Source of the DNA: Amylostereum areolatum
Taxonomy: Eukaryota > Basidiomycota > Agaricomycetes > Russulales > Stereaceae
Direction: 5' to 3'
Length of the DNA: 64,000 nucleotides
NCBI GenBank assembly: GCA_012932865.1
Contig: SAXG01000007.1
Location: 1,146,214-1,210,213 of the forward strand
Positions 23,633 to 34,414 of this stretch are shown in pieces. Under the pieces are notes generated by a model. The model did not search any database. It was given only the letters and a program-made list of their open reading frames with translations, and was not told the DNA's origin. The position numbers were made by a program, and so were the translations under genes. Numbering within the stretch: the stretch's first letter is position 1; each line of letters opens with the position of its first letter.

Positions 23633-25042
23633 ATGCCGCTCCCTTTCGACGTTGTGTTTATGATCACGCACTTTCTGGACCGACACCATGTCCTCCCCTA
23701 CATGCAGACATGCCGCACGCTCTACTTCTCCTGCGTCCACATTCTCCTCCGTTCCCCAGTCATACTCACCCAAAATCAGTCCGTCGCCTCCTTCCATCAA
23801 TTTATGCAAGCAGACACATCGACGCGCTTCCCTCTTCTTCGCAAGCTGCGACTAGATCTAATCGAATCCCCGTCGTCGGACAGCCTTGATCGCATTGCAG
23901 AAATCCTCGCGCTAGCGGCAAATCTCGAAGATCTCGACCTCAACGTGCATGGAGACACCATTTGCAGGAGGGGTTTCGTGTTCGTCAATGCACTCACCCG
24001 GTTGACCCGTTTCAAGGCCGTTATGTCCGACAATACACTACCAGAGCTGCTCTCCCAACTCAAATCTCCCCTGGCAGTCGCAGACCTCCAGTACATGCCC
24101 AGTGGCCCCGTAATTGGCCCCGCAATCGATGACCCCATTTCCGTACTCTCCCCCTTTCGCCTCACCCTGGAAACCCTTCGTATTCACGATGTTGAGACCA
24201 TCAATCCGGACGTCGTCTTCCCCCGCGTACGCTGCCTCACGCTCAGCAGCGCCTACATGACGTCCCTTCAACCCTTCGTCTCTATCTGTCCAAATCTACG
24301 CGAGCTCCATCTCGATGGATCCCAGCTGGACTACGTAGCCTGGATAAATGGCACCACGTTGGACCGAATACGGGAAGGCAACAAAGTGCAGCAAGAAGCG
24401 CGCCATTGGCCGCGACTCGATCGTTTGTCCGGGTCCTTTTTACAGATGGCGTTCTATGGGATCGTTTCTCCCGCAGAAGAATTGGTGCTCGAAGATGTAA
24501 TGTGGAATACGGATTGGGATCCCAATCTACACACGGTCGTGAACGAGGTACGACCGTCGAGGCTGGTCCTGCACGTTCAAGTGCGGAACACCATGGTCCT
24601 ACCACCAGAACTTCTCCCGACGCCGCAAAGTTTCGCTTACCTGCACATAAGCATGAAGATCCCCTCGAGGTCGCTTTCGAACGACGACTTGGTCATCTAT
24701 TTGGTGCGTACTTTTGGAAGATTCTGAGCTGTGCGGTGGATGTTAACCGGGAGTACGTGTACTGTGCAGAGCTCAATTTTGGATATGGCACAAAATCTCA
24801 CCGTGCGCGAGATGAGAGCGGAGGTTTTTGCCGGACATAGGGACTTGCTCGATGTCGTCACCGGCGAGGATGATACTATCGAGTTAGTTGCCGGGATCGC
24901 TGACTGGTTTCTTGAGGCCGTCCGCGGGCTGGAGGCGTTGACGCTGGACCTGCCTGGTCGCAAGATTTGCCTTCGATTCATGGTCAACGAGGCGGATGGT
25001 ATGAGGTCTATGGCGCAGGTTATGGATGTCGATGAGTATTGA
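23633..25042 (+). CDS. F-box / leucine-rich-repeat-like protein
   Basis: Two exons, 23633-24703 and 24770-25042, joined by a 66-bp phase-0 intron (GTGCGT donor, CAG acceptor); 447 residues. Residues 1-40 fit the basidiomycete F-box: LPFDVVFMI at the start, then a Leu-x-Tyr-Met-Gln-Thr-Cys-Arg-Thr-Leu-Tyr segment. The rest consists of irregular leucine-rich units such as LEDLDLNVHG, LRELHLDGSQ and EELVLEDV, as in the large F-box/LRR families of agaricomycetes. Such proteins link substrates to SCF ubiquitin ligases through Skp1; the substrate is unknown. The start was chosen as the first ATG, which places the F-box at the N terminus as usual. Confidence 0.8.
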
Positions 25043-25734
25043 GTAGTAAGTAGCAGACGCCGGCCGGGAACTGGTTACAAATGAAATACTTGTAATGTGT
25101 CAACACGTGACCGCGATCTTGGTGCGAACCTAAAAGTATCTTCGTCCGCTAAGGTCGGCGTTGGTATTCAGTTGCATAATCTTCCATGGTACAGTTCCGA
25201 CTCTGACGTGCTTCCAGACGACTGTATCAAACTCTTCGTTGAAGGACTCGCCTGTGGCTGAGAGGATAGTAGTAGACGGCGGATTTGGGATGCTCTCTCC
25301 TGTACATCAGCAAAATAACACATTGAGTTGGGGTCTGTTTTGATGAGTTGCTGAGTTGAGCAACCAACGAAACACCCAAAACAGCCAAACTCCAGAACTT
25401 GTCTGAAACCCAAGTCTATTGGGGGGTTTGGGAAACTCAAGGCTCAACTGGGGCTAACTGATACTAAACTTCTGTACAATACATACCAAACCCAGGCTAC
25501 TTCCAGTATTATTTTGCTTGTACACCAGAATCACTCTTGTATAAGGATATGATAACACTTGTTATATTATCAACTATATAGTATAACATAATATAACTAA
25601 TGCAATCTACAACAACGGGCAGCGAGAGCGGGACAACAAGGGCAAGATGAGGTGCGGCAAGAGCGGAGCAACCAGGGTGACAGGAGCGAGGCGGCGAGAG
25701 CAAGGCGGGGCAGCGGGAGCGAGGCGAGGCTGAA
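25043..25734. other. intergenic, left flank of minisatellite
   Basis: Contains an AT-rich stretch near 25540-25610 just before the GC-rich repeat, and between 25340 and 25450 a low-complexity GTTGAG/CAAC-rich stretch. No gene was seen. Confidence 0.4.
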
Positions 25735-26600
25735 GGGGTGAGGGGTGAGGGGGGCGTTGCAGGTAACAGGGGCGGCGAGGGCGACAGGGGCGGCGAGGGC
25801 GACGCGGGCGACACAGGCATTGCGGGCGACACGGGCAACACAGGTGTTGCGGGCGACGCGGGCGGCACAGGTGTTGCGGGCGTCGCGGGTGACGGGACGT
25901 CGAGGGCGGCGAGGGCGGCTAGGGCGACGGGGGCGTCGAGGGCAACGCGGGAGGGTGTTGCGGGTGACAGGGGTGACGCGGACGGCGAGGGCAACACGGG
26001 CGACGCAGGCGTTGCGGGCAGCGAGGGTGACGTGGGCGGCAAGGGCATCGAGGGTGGCGTGGGCAGCGAGGGCATTGCGGGTGACGCAGGCCTTGCGAGC
26101 GACACGGGCGGCAAAAGTGTCGCAGGTGACGTGGGCGACGCGGGCGTTGCGGGAGACGGGGGCGTCAAGGGCGTTGCGGGAGACGGGGGCGTTGCAGGCA
26201 ACGGGGGTGACAGGAGCGTTGAGGGTAACAGGGGCGGCAAGGGCGTTGCGGGTGGCGGGGACAGCGAGGGTGACGTGGGCGGCGAGGGTGTCGAGGGTGA
26301 CGTGGGCGGCGAGGGCATTGCGGGTGATGTGGGCCTTGCGAGCGACACAGGCGGCAAGAGTGTCGCAGGTGACGCGGGCGTCGAGGGCGTTGCGAGTGAC
26401 GCGGGCGTTGCGGGTGACATGGATGACGAGATGTCGAGGGTGGCGAAGGCGGCGAGGGTGGCAAGGGTGGCAAGGATGGCAAGGGCGTCGAGCGCGTCGA
26501 GGGTGACGGGGGCGTTGAGGGTGACGGGGGCGGCGAAGGCGTCGAGGGCGTTGAGGGTGACGGGGGTGGGAGGGAAGACGGGGGTGGGAGGGAGGACGGA
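25735..26600 (+). repeat. GC-rich degenerate minisatellite, 9-bp basic period
   Basis: About 860 bp built from imperfect GGCGACGCG / GGCGTTGCG-type 9-mers. Because the period is a multiple of three, long frames are open on both strands: a Gly-x-y collagen-like reading on the plus strand and an Ala/Pro/Ser/Thr reading on the minus strand. Neither has a credible start or flanking exons, so both are treated as by-products of the repeat rather than genes. Confidence 0.85.
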
Positions 26601-27009
26601 GGATGGTTGTGGTGGTTGTCTACATAGAGTGTGAGCTGGCGCGGCGGCAGAAGTGCCCCGTGAACTGTCTCACGGTCAAATGCCTTTAGGGCAGGCCTAA
26701 TAAAACCTTCGGGCAAATCCCGACGCGCGCGGGAAGTTGCCGAGTTTCACGAGGACTTCCTTAACGGGACAACTCGGCAGAACCTCGCAAGAAGGCAACC
26801 GGGCATCAAACCCGTGGAAACTCCCAAACTAAATATGTTAAGTTGCTGATGTATCACGTGCTGAGTCCTCTGGACTGGGTCCGACTGGTCAGGTTGGTAC
26901 AAACCTAAGCAAGCTTCAAGTCACATAAAAGACGAGTGGTGGGATGTACTAAACAGTCAAGTAACAGTAGTGCTTGCTGATCTCCGCAAGACTCTTGACG
27001 GCGTGCCAC
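26601..27009. other. intergenic right of minisatellite
   Basis: No gene seen. The left part still shows decaying repeat units; the remainder is unique sequence downstream of the kinase-like remnant. Confidence 0.35.
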
Positions 27010-28105
27010 TCACGGGCGCGACTCGTCAAACATCTGCGTGATCTCGCAGTCATGGTCCTGAGCGAGAATTTCAGGCGTGCGGTTCGTCTTCACCGCCATG
27101 TCGAAGTCGATGATCCTGTACATGTGGCTGACAGTGCCAGAGTCTAGCCCGGGGGACGTCGTAACGGACTGTGCGTCAATAGGAGGAGGCGGGGCTCGGA
27201 GGATATTATTCAGGGAAGTGTCTTCGGCCACTGGTAAATGTCAGTAAATTGGTTAAACATCCAGGCTCAGCCAAAACGCACTAGAGATGCCGAGCTGCGC
27301 TATCTTGTGGTATAGGGCATAGACTTCCTTACTGTCCGATCGTGAGTTAGACACAAATCTCGTTAGCGCGATTAGGATGCGACCAGACATACTAGGTTCC
27401 CTTGGGCAATTTCCCGGATTGCTTCCAACGTAACGTGTTACCAAGCTTTTCTAGCACAAGAATTGAGAGAATATCTCGTCGTGAATCCCGCTCCACCAAC
27501 ATTGCGTGTGGCACACGTTCATGGCTCAGTTCGCGTTCGATGCAGGGATCCGTGCCAAACATTGTGGACTTGGGCCAGCCAATAACAGTATACGGGGCCT
27601 CTTTCGGAGAGGTACGGAGATCCATTTCGAACCACCCATAACACCGAGGGACAACGGGCCCTTGGAGGGACTCCAGCTCGTCATAAAACCAAGCCTCGCG
27701 CGCGAGCGATGCTACATGATGCTTGAACGCAACCTTGACGACGAGCGGAGGGATATCAACAGGCAGAGCGGATCCTTGAATCTGAACGTTGCTGAGCTCG
27801 TAGACCTGTGCAACTTGTCCGTGCCCGCTCCACTCCCCGAGTGTGGCAGTGGCGTGTAAGTTTTGAGCTGGGGGCAACGTACTCTGGGGGCGGGAGGGGT
27901 CCTCGGGAAAGACTGCGCCAGAAGGTATGGTTGACGCAGGGGGGTGAAACACTGCGTTCACTAGGTCGATGGGGATGCTGACGCGAGACAGTTGGGCTGG
28001 ACAAGGTGTACCGTTGCGTGTCAGGATGCCGTCGATGGTCAAAGACCCCACGGAGTTGAGATTCTGGGATCCATGAAGATACTGTACCGATCTGGACTTA
28101 GGCAA
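27010..28105 (-). pseudogene. kinase-like (protein kinase/APH fold) gene remnant, 5'-truncated
   Basis: Reading leftward, a frame from about 28105 to 27392 runs into two further exons. The first follows a GTATGT donor and gives Lys-Glu-Val-Tyr-Ala-Leu-Tyr then AQLGIS; the second (to 27010) holds NNILRAP and RIIDFD. This order matches the C-lobe of fungal kinase-like proteins: helix E, the catalytic loop Asn and a DF(G/D) metal site. The N-lobe part has VVKVAF as the strand-3 lysine candidate, EAWFYDELE as a helix C, and a VLEKLG hinge. The expected HGD/HRD catalytic triad is replaced by AED. No ATG opens the frame: it starts right beside the hAT element with only a TTG at 28105. I infer a gene truncated or inactivated near the transposon, but an upstream exon beyond the hAT cannot be excluded. 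Confidence 0.55.
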
Positions 28106-28262
28106 CCATGCAACCAGGTCACGTGAGCGTGGGAGCGGTTCCGGGAGGCAACCAGACCTCGGGGACCCGGGACACCAAAATAGGCTAGTGTACCGTTAAA
28201 AAAAAAAAATCGTTCTTGAACCTGTTCATGAACGGAGTGCCCCGCGATAGGCCAATTAACAC

Positions 28263-28285
28263 GCTATATTAACCGTTAATATAGC
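28263..28285. repeat. 23-bp perfect palindrome in hAT subterminal region
   Basis: GCTATATTAAC and its exact reverse complement flank a single central C. It lies about 80 bp inside the left hAT end and is a candidate transposase-binding or hairpin site. Confidence 0.6.
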
Positions 28286-28318
28286 TTTTTTAACACATAA
28301 AATTGAGCGTAATTTGAG

Positions 28319-31300
28319 CTAGTGGGAACCCGTAAAAACCCATTCTAAAGCCTCCTGAGCCACATTCGAGGTCGATGCTGCCGTTGTGGTCGGACTAGGC
28401 GCAGCTGCAGGAACGCGCAGGGCTTCGGGTGAGAGGTAATCAAGCAAGAGCGGGGTCTCTAACTCCCCGCCCTCCACCAAGTCTTCAGCCACGAGGTGGT
28501 CACCCTCATGCGCGGTGAGCTCTTCCTCGGTCGGCACAATCAATCCCCTTGCGTTATCCACTTCGTCCCTATCCGCATCCTCCCAATCCATGTCACCCTC
28601 GACGGCCTCTCCCGCCGACTCGTCTCCCAACTCGTCCTCCGAATCGGACACGGTAACCGTGTTAGCTTGTTCATGAGTGCGCTTCTTTGAGTTTGTGCCA
28701 GCAAGCACCTTGTCGAGGGCATGGAACTTGACGGTCGGAATATACTTGACCTTTTGAGTACCCTAAAGTTCTTCGTTAGCATTTAAATCGGAGAGGACAC
28801 CATGATCATACCTTAGTACGTTGGCTCATGAAGTGTTGCCGAAGTTGGATCGTTCGGATTAACGTCGCCGCTTTCATACGATTGCGTAGCGGACTGTTAA
28901 TTTTCGTCATTTGAGACCCCGTGCGCTCGTCTGCCATCGAGTTGGGCATGACAGAGAAAAGCTTGTCGGCAAAGAACTGAAGGCATCATCAAGTCAAATG
29001 ATGAGTGAAATAACATGGAAAAGGGTCGCGTACCGCGAGCACACATGCATGAGGGTGGTCGATGAGACGGGACCACCAATCACGAGGTGACATATCAGGT
29101 AAGAGCGGGTGGTTAAAAGGATATTCGCCTCGAGCGTAGACAGTCAACTGGTTGTTTAGCTGGAGCAGTGCCTGCACGGCGTCCAGCCCATTGATCGGCT
29201 CCTTCTTGTGCATATACTCAATCCGTAGCTGGTCGACAAGGAAGGTGCCTACGCGGCGTAGGATGTCGTTGCCGGTGTTGGCTTCAGAAGCTGTTCGTTG
29301 ATTAGCTGCACCTTGTACAATGATCACACCGCTGGATAGCGGATTGACCCGACTTTGCTTGAGAATCTTGCTGTCACGGTAGGCTGTATAGAGATGTGAG
29401 CTGAGATCGGAGAAGGATGAGAACGGTACAGAATAGGATGAAGAAGCATTCCGGAGACGTAGATGTCGGATGGGTTGTCATGGATCATTTGCTTGAATCG
29501 GAAATTGAGGATGCGTCGGATACATTCCTTCACCTCGGGCTCGAGACCCCCGGCCATAGAACCCTCTAGGAAGGACTTGAATGATGCCATTACAGCCAAC
29601 CAGAACAGGAAGACGTCCGCTACAGTTGAATGCGTGGATTCAAGACATTGGATAGCATTGGCGATGGGCTTGATAACACTCAATAGGACTTCGACGTCGG
29701 CAGTGAACTGGAACGCGGGAGGGCTGCGAGCAATGAAGCTTGCATTGACATCCTGTGGGGTTTACTGAGCATGAGCGCTGGAAAGATCAGAGGGGAATGG
29801 GTACGCACTGGTATCTTGATTCCTTCGCTCACTACTTCCTCGATGATGGGTCGGCATCGCTGTACCGAGTCCGCTGAGTGCGCAACACCGGCAAAGCGTG
29901 TCTTCCCAAATGCGACGAGTCCTCGTCCGATACGTGGGTGGCGCTTCTTGACATGGTTGAACGCGGTCTTAGCAAACGTTGATTTGCTAAAGAACTTGAT
30001 TGTGCGCCGTACAGTAACAATGGTCTACCGACACCGCATGAGTACTTGGAACCGTGCAAGTAAGCGTAACACACACCTTTTTGAAAGGCTTGAGGGAACT
30101 GATATCCTTCGCCGTGTTGCTGAGGCGATGGCATGGGTCGGGGGTGTTCAGGATCCAAGGGAACTTCTCCTGCACGATTTCCCGTGCAAGTCGTGTATTT
30201 CCCGTGTCATCTGAGACAATCATCGAAACGTTCTTCGGATCGATCTTCTCCATAACCTGAAGTTGTCAGTGTTGATGGACGAGAGTATGGAAACAAAAAG
30301 ATTAACAAACCTCGACGATGACTTCTGCGAGGTGCTCCGTGGTGTGAGACTCTGCAGAAGTCTCGCTACCTTTGATCAGAAAGACTTGACGGTCAGGGGT
30401 GATAACGTGGATGGTGTAGATTGAGTTTGGGAGGCGTGTCGTGCTACCGTCGAAGGAGACGGTGAGGTTCTTCTGTGTGCGCAAAAACTTGATGTTATAG
30501 TCGACAACCTTCTCGGCTTCGGATGCCAGGAGACTCTCCAGGATTGTTGTTGCTGACGGTGGTGCATAGAAAGGCACGAGCTCAGTGAATATGGCCTTCC
30601 ATTCAGGAGAATCTGCGAGTTCGTACGCGACCCCTCCAACCGTGAAAAGCTTGAGAATAAGGTAGTCGAGCTTGTGTTTGAGAGCCTTCTTTTTTGCGCT
30701 GACAGAGTGGGGAAAGATAGAGGTTTGCTTGAGCTTTTGAGGGGCCTTGGAGGTAGAAGCGGCTGAAGGCCGAGACGAAGTACTGTTACTGTAGGAAGGT
30801 GAGAAACAACGACACACGTATATACGAATTGGGAGCAAACCTGATTGAGTCATTGTTGGTGATAGACGCCGCCTTCATCGCTTCCTGGTCCTCCTCCACT
30901 CGCGTCAATGGGGCCTTCTCCTTCAGCTCCTTGCGTGCCCTCTCCTTCAAGTCCTCGGGAACATACGCACAAGCAGACGCGGCATGGTCGATTATGCGGC
31001 CTTTCTGTCTCGCGGACTTTCCAGACCCCAACGCGTATGTCTTGTTGCACCCAGGCCTGCCGTCGGTACGAGGTTTCATACCCACGCACCTAAGAATCTT
31101 CTTACCATCCGAGTTAGCATCCTTAGGACGGCACATAAGCGCGAGCTCGTGAAGAAGGTCATTCTTGTGGAGCCCTTGGCTCCCGGCCGCCTCATTCTCG
31201 GATGCAGTTTCGTAGTCGTCCCACACATTCCTGACAGCCACGGCGGCGGCCTTCTTTCCTCGCCTCGAGTTGGTCTTTCTTTTCTTTCGGAGTGGCTCCT

Positions 31301-31791
31301 TCGGCAATGGCTTGTCGGAGCCATCGGGCTCTGATTCACTAGCAGCCTGCTGATCTATGATATTAGCAGGTTTCCGTCGAAAAAAATATGGCGGAGCGTA
31401 CCTCAAGAGAACTGCTCATCTGGAGAAAATTGGCAGCCAAGGTAAGATCATCTACCCATTTCTCCAAGATGACATCTGAACCCCCGGAGGTTGACAGTGC
31501 ATCCCGCAACACGCGTACAACAGCGTCAAGACCAGGTCCACACTCTTCCAAAGAGAATGGACAGGGCCCAGGTTTACGACCACCGCGCGCGAAGGTCACT
31601 TCAAGAGTGCGGTTGAGAGCACCGACAACACCGTAATCTTGAGCTTCTTCGGAGTTCGGATCGACCACAAAGTTGCGGAAGTCATAGCGGGGACCGAGAG
31701 CATCAGCCAACGGTACAGTTTCAGGCAAGTGCTGCAGGAGATAGTGGAGATTGTCCAGTTTTGCCATGAGGCGTGCTGAGAGGGGCGCCAT
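28319..31791 (-). CDS. hAT transposase
   Basis: Multi-exon gene; exon 1 is 31791-31402 (130 codons), exon 2 begins at 31349 after a CAG acceptor, and the last exon ends at 28319. The order of parts fits a hAT transposase. There is an N-terminal domain, a basic linker (KKRKTNSRRGKK), and a BED-like zinc finger with Cys, Cys, His and Cys near 31080-30960. A catalytic RNase-H-like core follows with NLTVSFDGST (first Asp), a VSMIVSDDTGN/NLR-type strand, CHRLSNTAKD, and a large helical insertion. The C-terminal hAT dimerisation region contains WWSRLIDHPHA, a PNSMADER motif and HFM. An acidic, disordered tail of about 130 residues follows. Family members excise and reinsert DNA flanked by terminal inverted repeats, leaving 8-bp duplications. 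The frames seem open throughout, so the element may be active or recently so. Internal exon ends were not all resolved. Confidence 0.8.
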
Positions 31792-32079
31792 CTTGGTACT
31801 TAGGGGGACTGGGGCGCATCAAAGTCGGGCACGACAGTGGAGCCATGTATTTATACTGATCTATATGCCATACATTGGAAATAATACGAGGGGTCGCTGG
31901 GTATTGGTGGACGGCCGCTGCTTGACATCCCGCCGCGCCCCGACGGTTGGGAAGGGTGCCTGTTCAAAAAGGTTTTTGAACCATGGATTTTGCGGGGTCA
32001 TTTATGAACGTGTTCATGAACCATGTTTATAAACCGTTAAAGAAGATTAGTTAAAAAAAGTCCTTTTTTCACGGTACTG

Positions 32080-32453
32080 TACCTTTACGACCAAGTGTTC
32101 GGTCGAAAAAAGCGTTACGCGTTACTGAACATATGAACCACCGGAAGTTCGGTTCGAAACCCAGTGTGACGCGTGACATACGAACAATGGCCTCAGGCTC
32201 CACCAACTCCAGGTGGCGCGCCATGGCCCACCGCCAATCTGAGACACGGCAACGCAGACAGGCCACGCTATTCCTTATAGGTGAGGCAATGGCCCGCATA
32301 TATAAATTTGCGATTTTTTTGCGCCTCGGGAAACTCTCGCTCTTTCCTTGCACTGCCAAACTTCAACATCCTCCGGACTCGACTCGGAGTCCCCTCACCC
32401 ATTCTCCCTCCCCTCTTATGCCTCCCAAACTTACAGACCACGTTGAATACGAG
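32080..32453. other. unique sequence between hAT and LTR element
   Basis: A TATATAAA box near 32300 precedes, by about 120 bp, an ATG at 32418 followed by a 12-codon plus-strand frame that runs straight into the LTR element at 32454. This looks like a promoter and first codons of a host or element gene interrupted by the insertion. On the minus strand an 80-codon frame overlaps it. Neither is firm. Confidence 0.35.
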
Positions 32454-32759
32454 TGTCACGGTTCGCCCTTTTGCTCCGCTTTTTCCTTGCTTTCTCGCGC
32501 TATCTGATCTCACACCTGTGGATCAATCCCCTTTGATGGCATCGCTGATGTGCCCCTTGGTCTGTGCACATCCCCTCCCTAGTATATATAGCTGGCCTGC
32601 ATGTATCTAGTTCCTTAGTCTTTCCTCCTAGTCTTTACCGGCTTAGAGTGCAATGTACTGTTCTCCCTTTGTTCCCTGATTCCCCCTTCCTCTGAGCCAC
32701 TGCCTGTGTCGCGACTTAGAAGGCTATTGGATGCATTCCTTAGTCGGTCGTTCTTGACA
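32454..32759 (+). repeat. 5' LTR of non-autonomous element
   Basis: 306 bp, TG...CA ends. It differs from the right LTR at a single base (C here, T there, in the CTCCCTTT/CTCTCTTT word near 32664). It contains a TATATATA promoter-like word near 32583. Confidence 0.88.
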
Positions 32760-33409
32760 TTAGGAAAGACTCTTCTTACTTCTACCTCGCGACGCTTTTG
32801 ATGCACTTCCACTCGTTCTATGACCCCTCGTCCCCCATCGCTCGTCTGCCTTGCACCACAGACCATGCGCGACCGTCTATTGCTAGACGTTAAATACTGC
32901 TATCAGGTTTAATCAGCTTATCGCTCCCCCATCGCTGACATCATCGGACTTAGAATTTTGGACACCGCGCGCACCAGACCCCCACCCAGACCACCAGACC
33001 CCCACGTGATCACCCTGAGCATGGTGCATAACTGCTTCGCAATTCAGAACTGTTACTGTGGCAGACGGCGATGTGGATCACTGTCAAAGCCAGCGGGATA
33101 AGCGGAAAGTAGCCCACTCGCTGCGCATGGTTGGCACTGGTTTGCTGAGCTCTATGTGGCACTAATGGAGATGAGGAGCATCGGCGATGCATCGGGTTGG
33201 CAGGAGTTTGCACTGGCCGCTTCGGCGGCTATGGCCTGAACCTTGATTGCTTAGCTGCGACCCCTCCTGCATGAGGCTATAAACTGCTCGACTTCGACCT
33301 TGACTTGGACGCCTGAAGGATGGTGCTAGAATTGGTATTTTGGACCTTTTTTTTTTACTTGTTTTACTTGTTTTGTTCGCCGGGTCGTCGAACCTTGAAG
33401 CGGGGGTAT

Positions 33410-33715
33410 TGTCACGGTTCGCCCTTTTGCTCCGCTTTTTCCTTGCTTTCTCGCGCTATCTGATCTCACACCTGTGGATCAATCCCCTTTGATGGCATCG
33501 CTGATGTGCCCCTTGGTCTGTGCACATCCCCTCCCTAGTATATATAGCTGGCCTGCATGTATCTAGTTCCTTAGTCTTTCCTCCTAGTCTTTACCGGCTT
33601 AGAGTGCAATGTACTGTTCTCTCTTTGTTCCCTGATTCCCCCTTCCTCTGAGCCACTGCCTGTGTCGCGACTTAGAAGGCTATTGGATGCATTCCTTAGT
33701 CGGTCGTTCTTGACA
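33410..33715 (+). repeat. 3' LTR of non-autonomous element
   Basis: 306 bp, identical to the left LTR except for one transition. Its right border abuts the minus-strand coiled-coil reading frame. Confidence 0.88.
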
Positions 33716-34335
33716 CTCGGAGTCCGACTTCGGTGAGGAACTTTCGGAGTTCTGCGACGTTGAGTATAGCCGCTGCGCTAGCTTCCTGAATCGTCGAAGA
33801 AGCTTGACCTCTCGCTCCTCCATTTCGGTCGAGAGCGTCAGGTACCTCGAGTCTAACTGGCGGAGTTCTCCGTCGAGCATCTTGATGTGGTTCTCCATGA
33901 TGTTCCGGACGTCGGTTGACTCCCTCTTGAGGTCGTCGATCCGTTCTCTGGCCTGTTCAATCGCTACTCCGGCTATCATGCGGGCTATCTGGCTCTCTAG
34001 GATTGGGGAATCGGGCGTTGGGACTTCCGTAGCTCCGGGCCACGGGGATTGCATTAGCACCTGTGAGGAATCCGGGTGCTTCAGTTAGGGTTCTTCTGTG
34101 TGCTTCTAATCGGCTTACCCCCTGTTCTTCCGTCTGGTCCTGACCTAGACGGAGGAGGTACTGACTTAATTGCGAAGATTGCTGCCGATCGAGCGATGAA
34201 GCAGTCTCCACAGAGGGCGCGTTCCTGTTGAGTGTGGTGTGCTCTGTTGCAGACGAGGCGGATGCGGTCGACATTGTTGGGTGAGACGGTTTGATTGGTA
34301 GAGGAGGTGTTGGTTGCGTTTGGGGTGGTGGACAT
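33716..34335 (-). pseudogene. coiled-coil ORF downstream of pol, 3' end cut by LTR element
   Basis: The ATG at 34335 opens a Thr/Asn/Ser-rich segment with a Cys-x-Arg-x-His / Cys-Gly-Asp-Cys group that may bind zinc. After a GTAAGC donor near 34126, a second exon encodes a long amphipathic coiled coil (IARMIAGVAIEQARERIDDL-type heptads, then LDGELRQLDSRY) and a Ser-rich end. The frame runs into the LTR at 33715, so the natural C terminus is lost. Joining the two parts in frame needs a weak GAG acceptor; with the better CAG acceptor the frame closes early. It starts only 80 bp after the pol stop on the same strand, so it may be an extra ORF of the Ty3 element or a separate gene. Unrecognised. 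Confidence 0.45.
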
Positions 34336-34414
34336 TGGTGATCTGTCTTGTTGAACCCGTAGGGTTTTTATCCCCCTCTTGTTGGCAGTGCATTCGCCTG
34401 GATGTCGTTGAGTC

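Larger units (their letters stand above)
28186..32079 (-). mobile_element. hAT-family DNA transposon, apparently full length
   Basis: The ends are short imperfect terminal inverted repeats. The left end begins at 28186 (TAGTGTACCGTT followed by an A-run) and the right end reads CACGGTACTG on the plus strand, ending at 32079. Both subterminal regions contain copies of the palindrome GTTCATGAAC and the word AACCGTTAA. The left subterminal region also has a 23-bp palindrome at 28263-28285. One multi-exon transposase fills the interior on the minus strand. No convincing 8-bp target-site duplication was found by eye, so the exact ends are uncertain by several bases. Confidence 0.75.
32454..33715 (+). 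mobile_element. non-autonomous LTR retroelement (TRIM/LARD-like)
   Basis: Two 306-bp direct repeats (32454-32759 and 33410-33715) start with TGTCACGG and end with TTGACA, so they have the TG...CA ends of LTRs. They enclose 650 bp with no coding frame. A purine-rich tract (GAAGCGGGGGTAT) sits directly before the right LTR, which fixes the orientation as plus. With no gag or pol the element would depend on enzymes of another LTR element. The flanking pentamers ACGAG and CTCGG do not match, so no target-site duplication remains. Confidence 0.85.

Noticed and set aside
25509..26716. Pro/Ala/Ser-rich minus-strand frames over the minisatellite
   Set aside because: Open only because the repeat period is a multiple of three; no flanking exons.
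28141..32140. Search for an 8-bp hAT target-site duplication
   Set aside because: Octamers next to the inferred ends (left AAAATAGG region, right TACCTTTA region) do not match, so none is reported.
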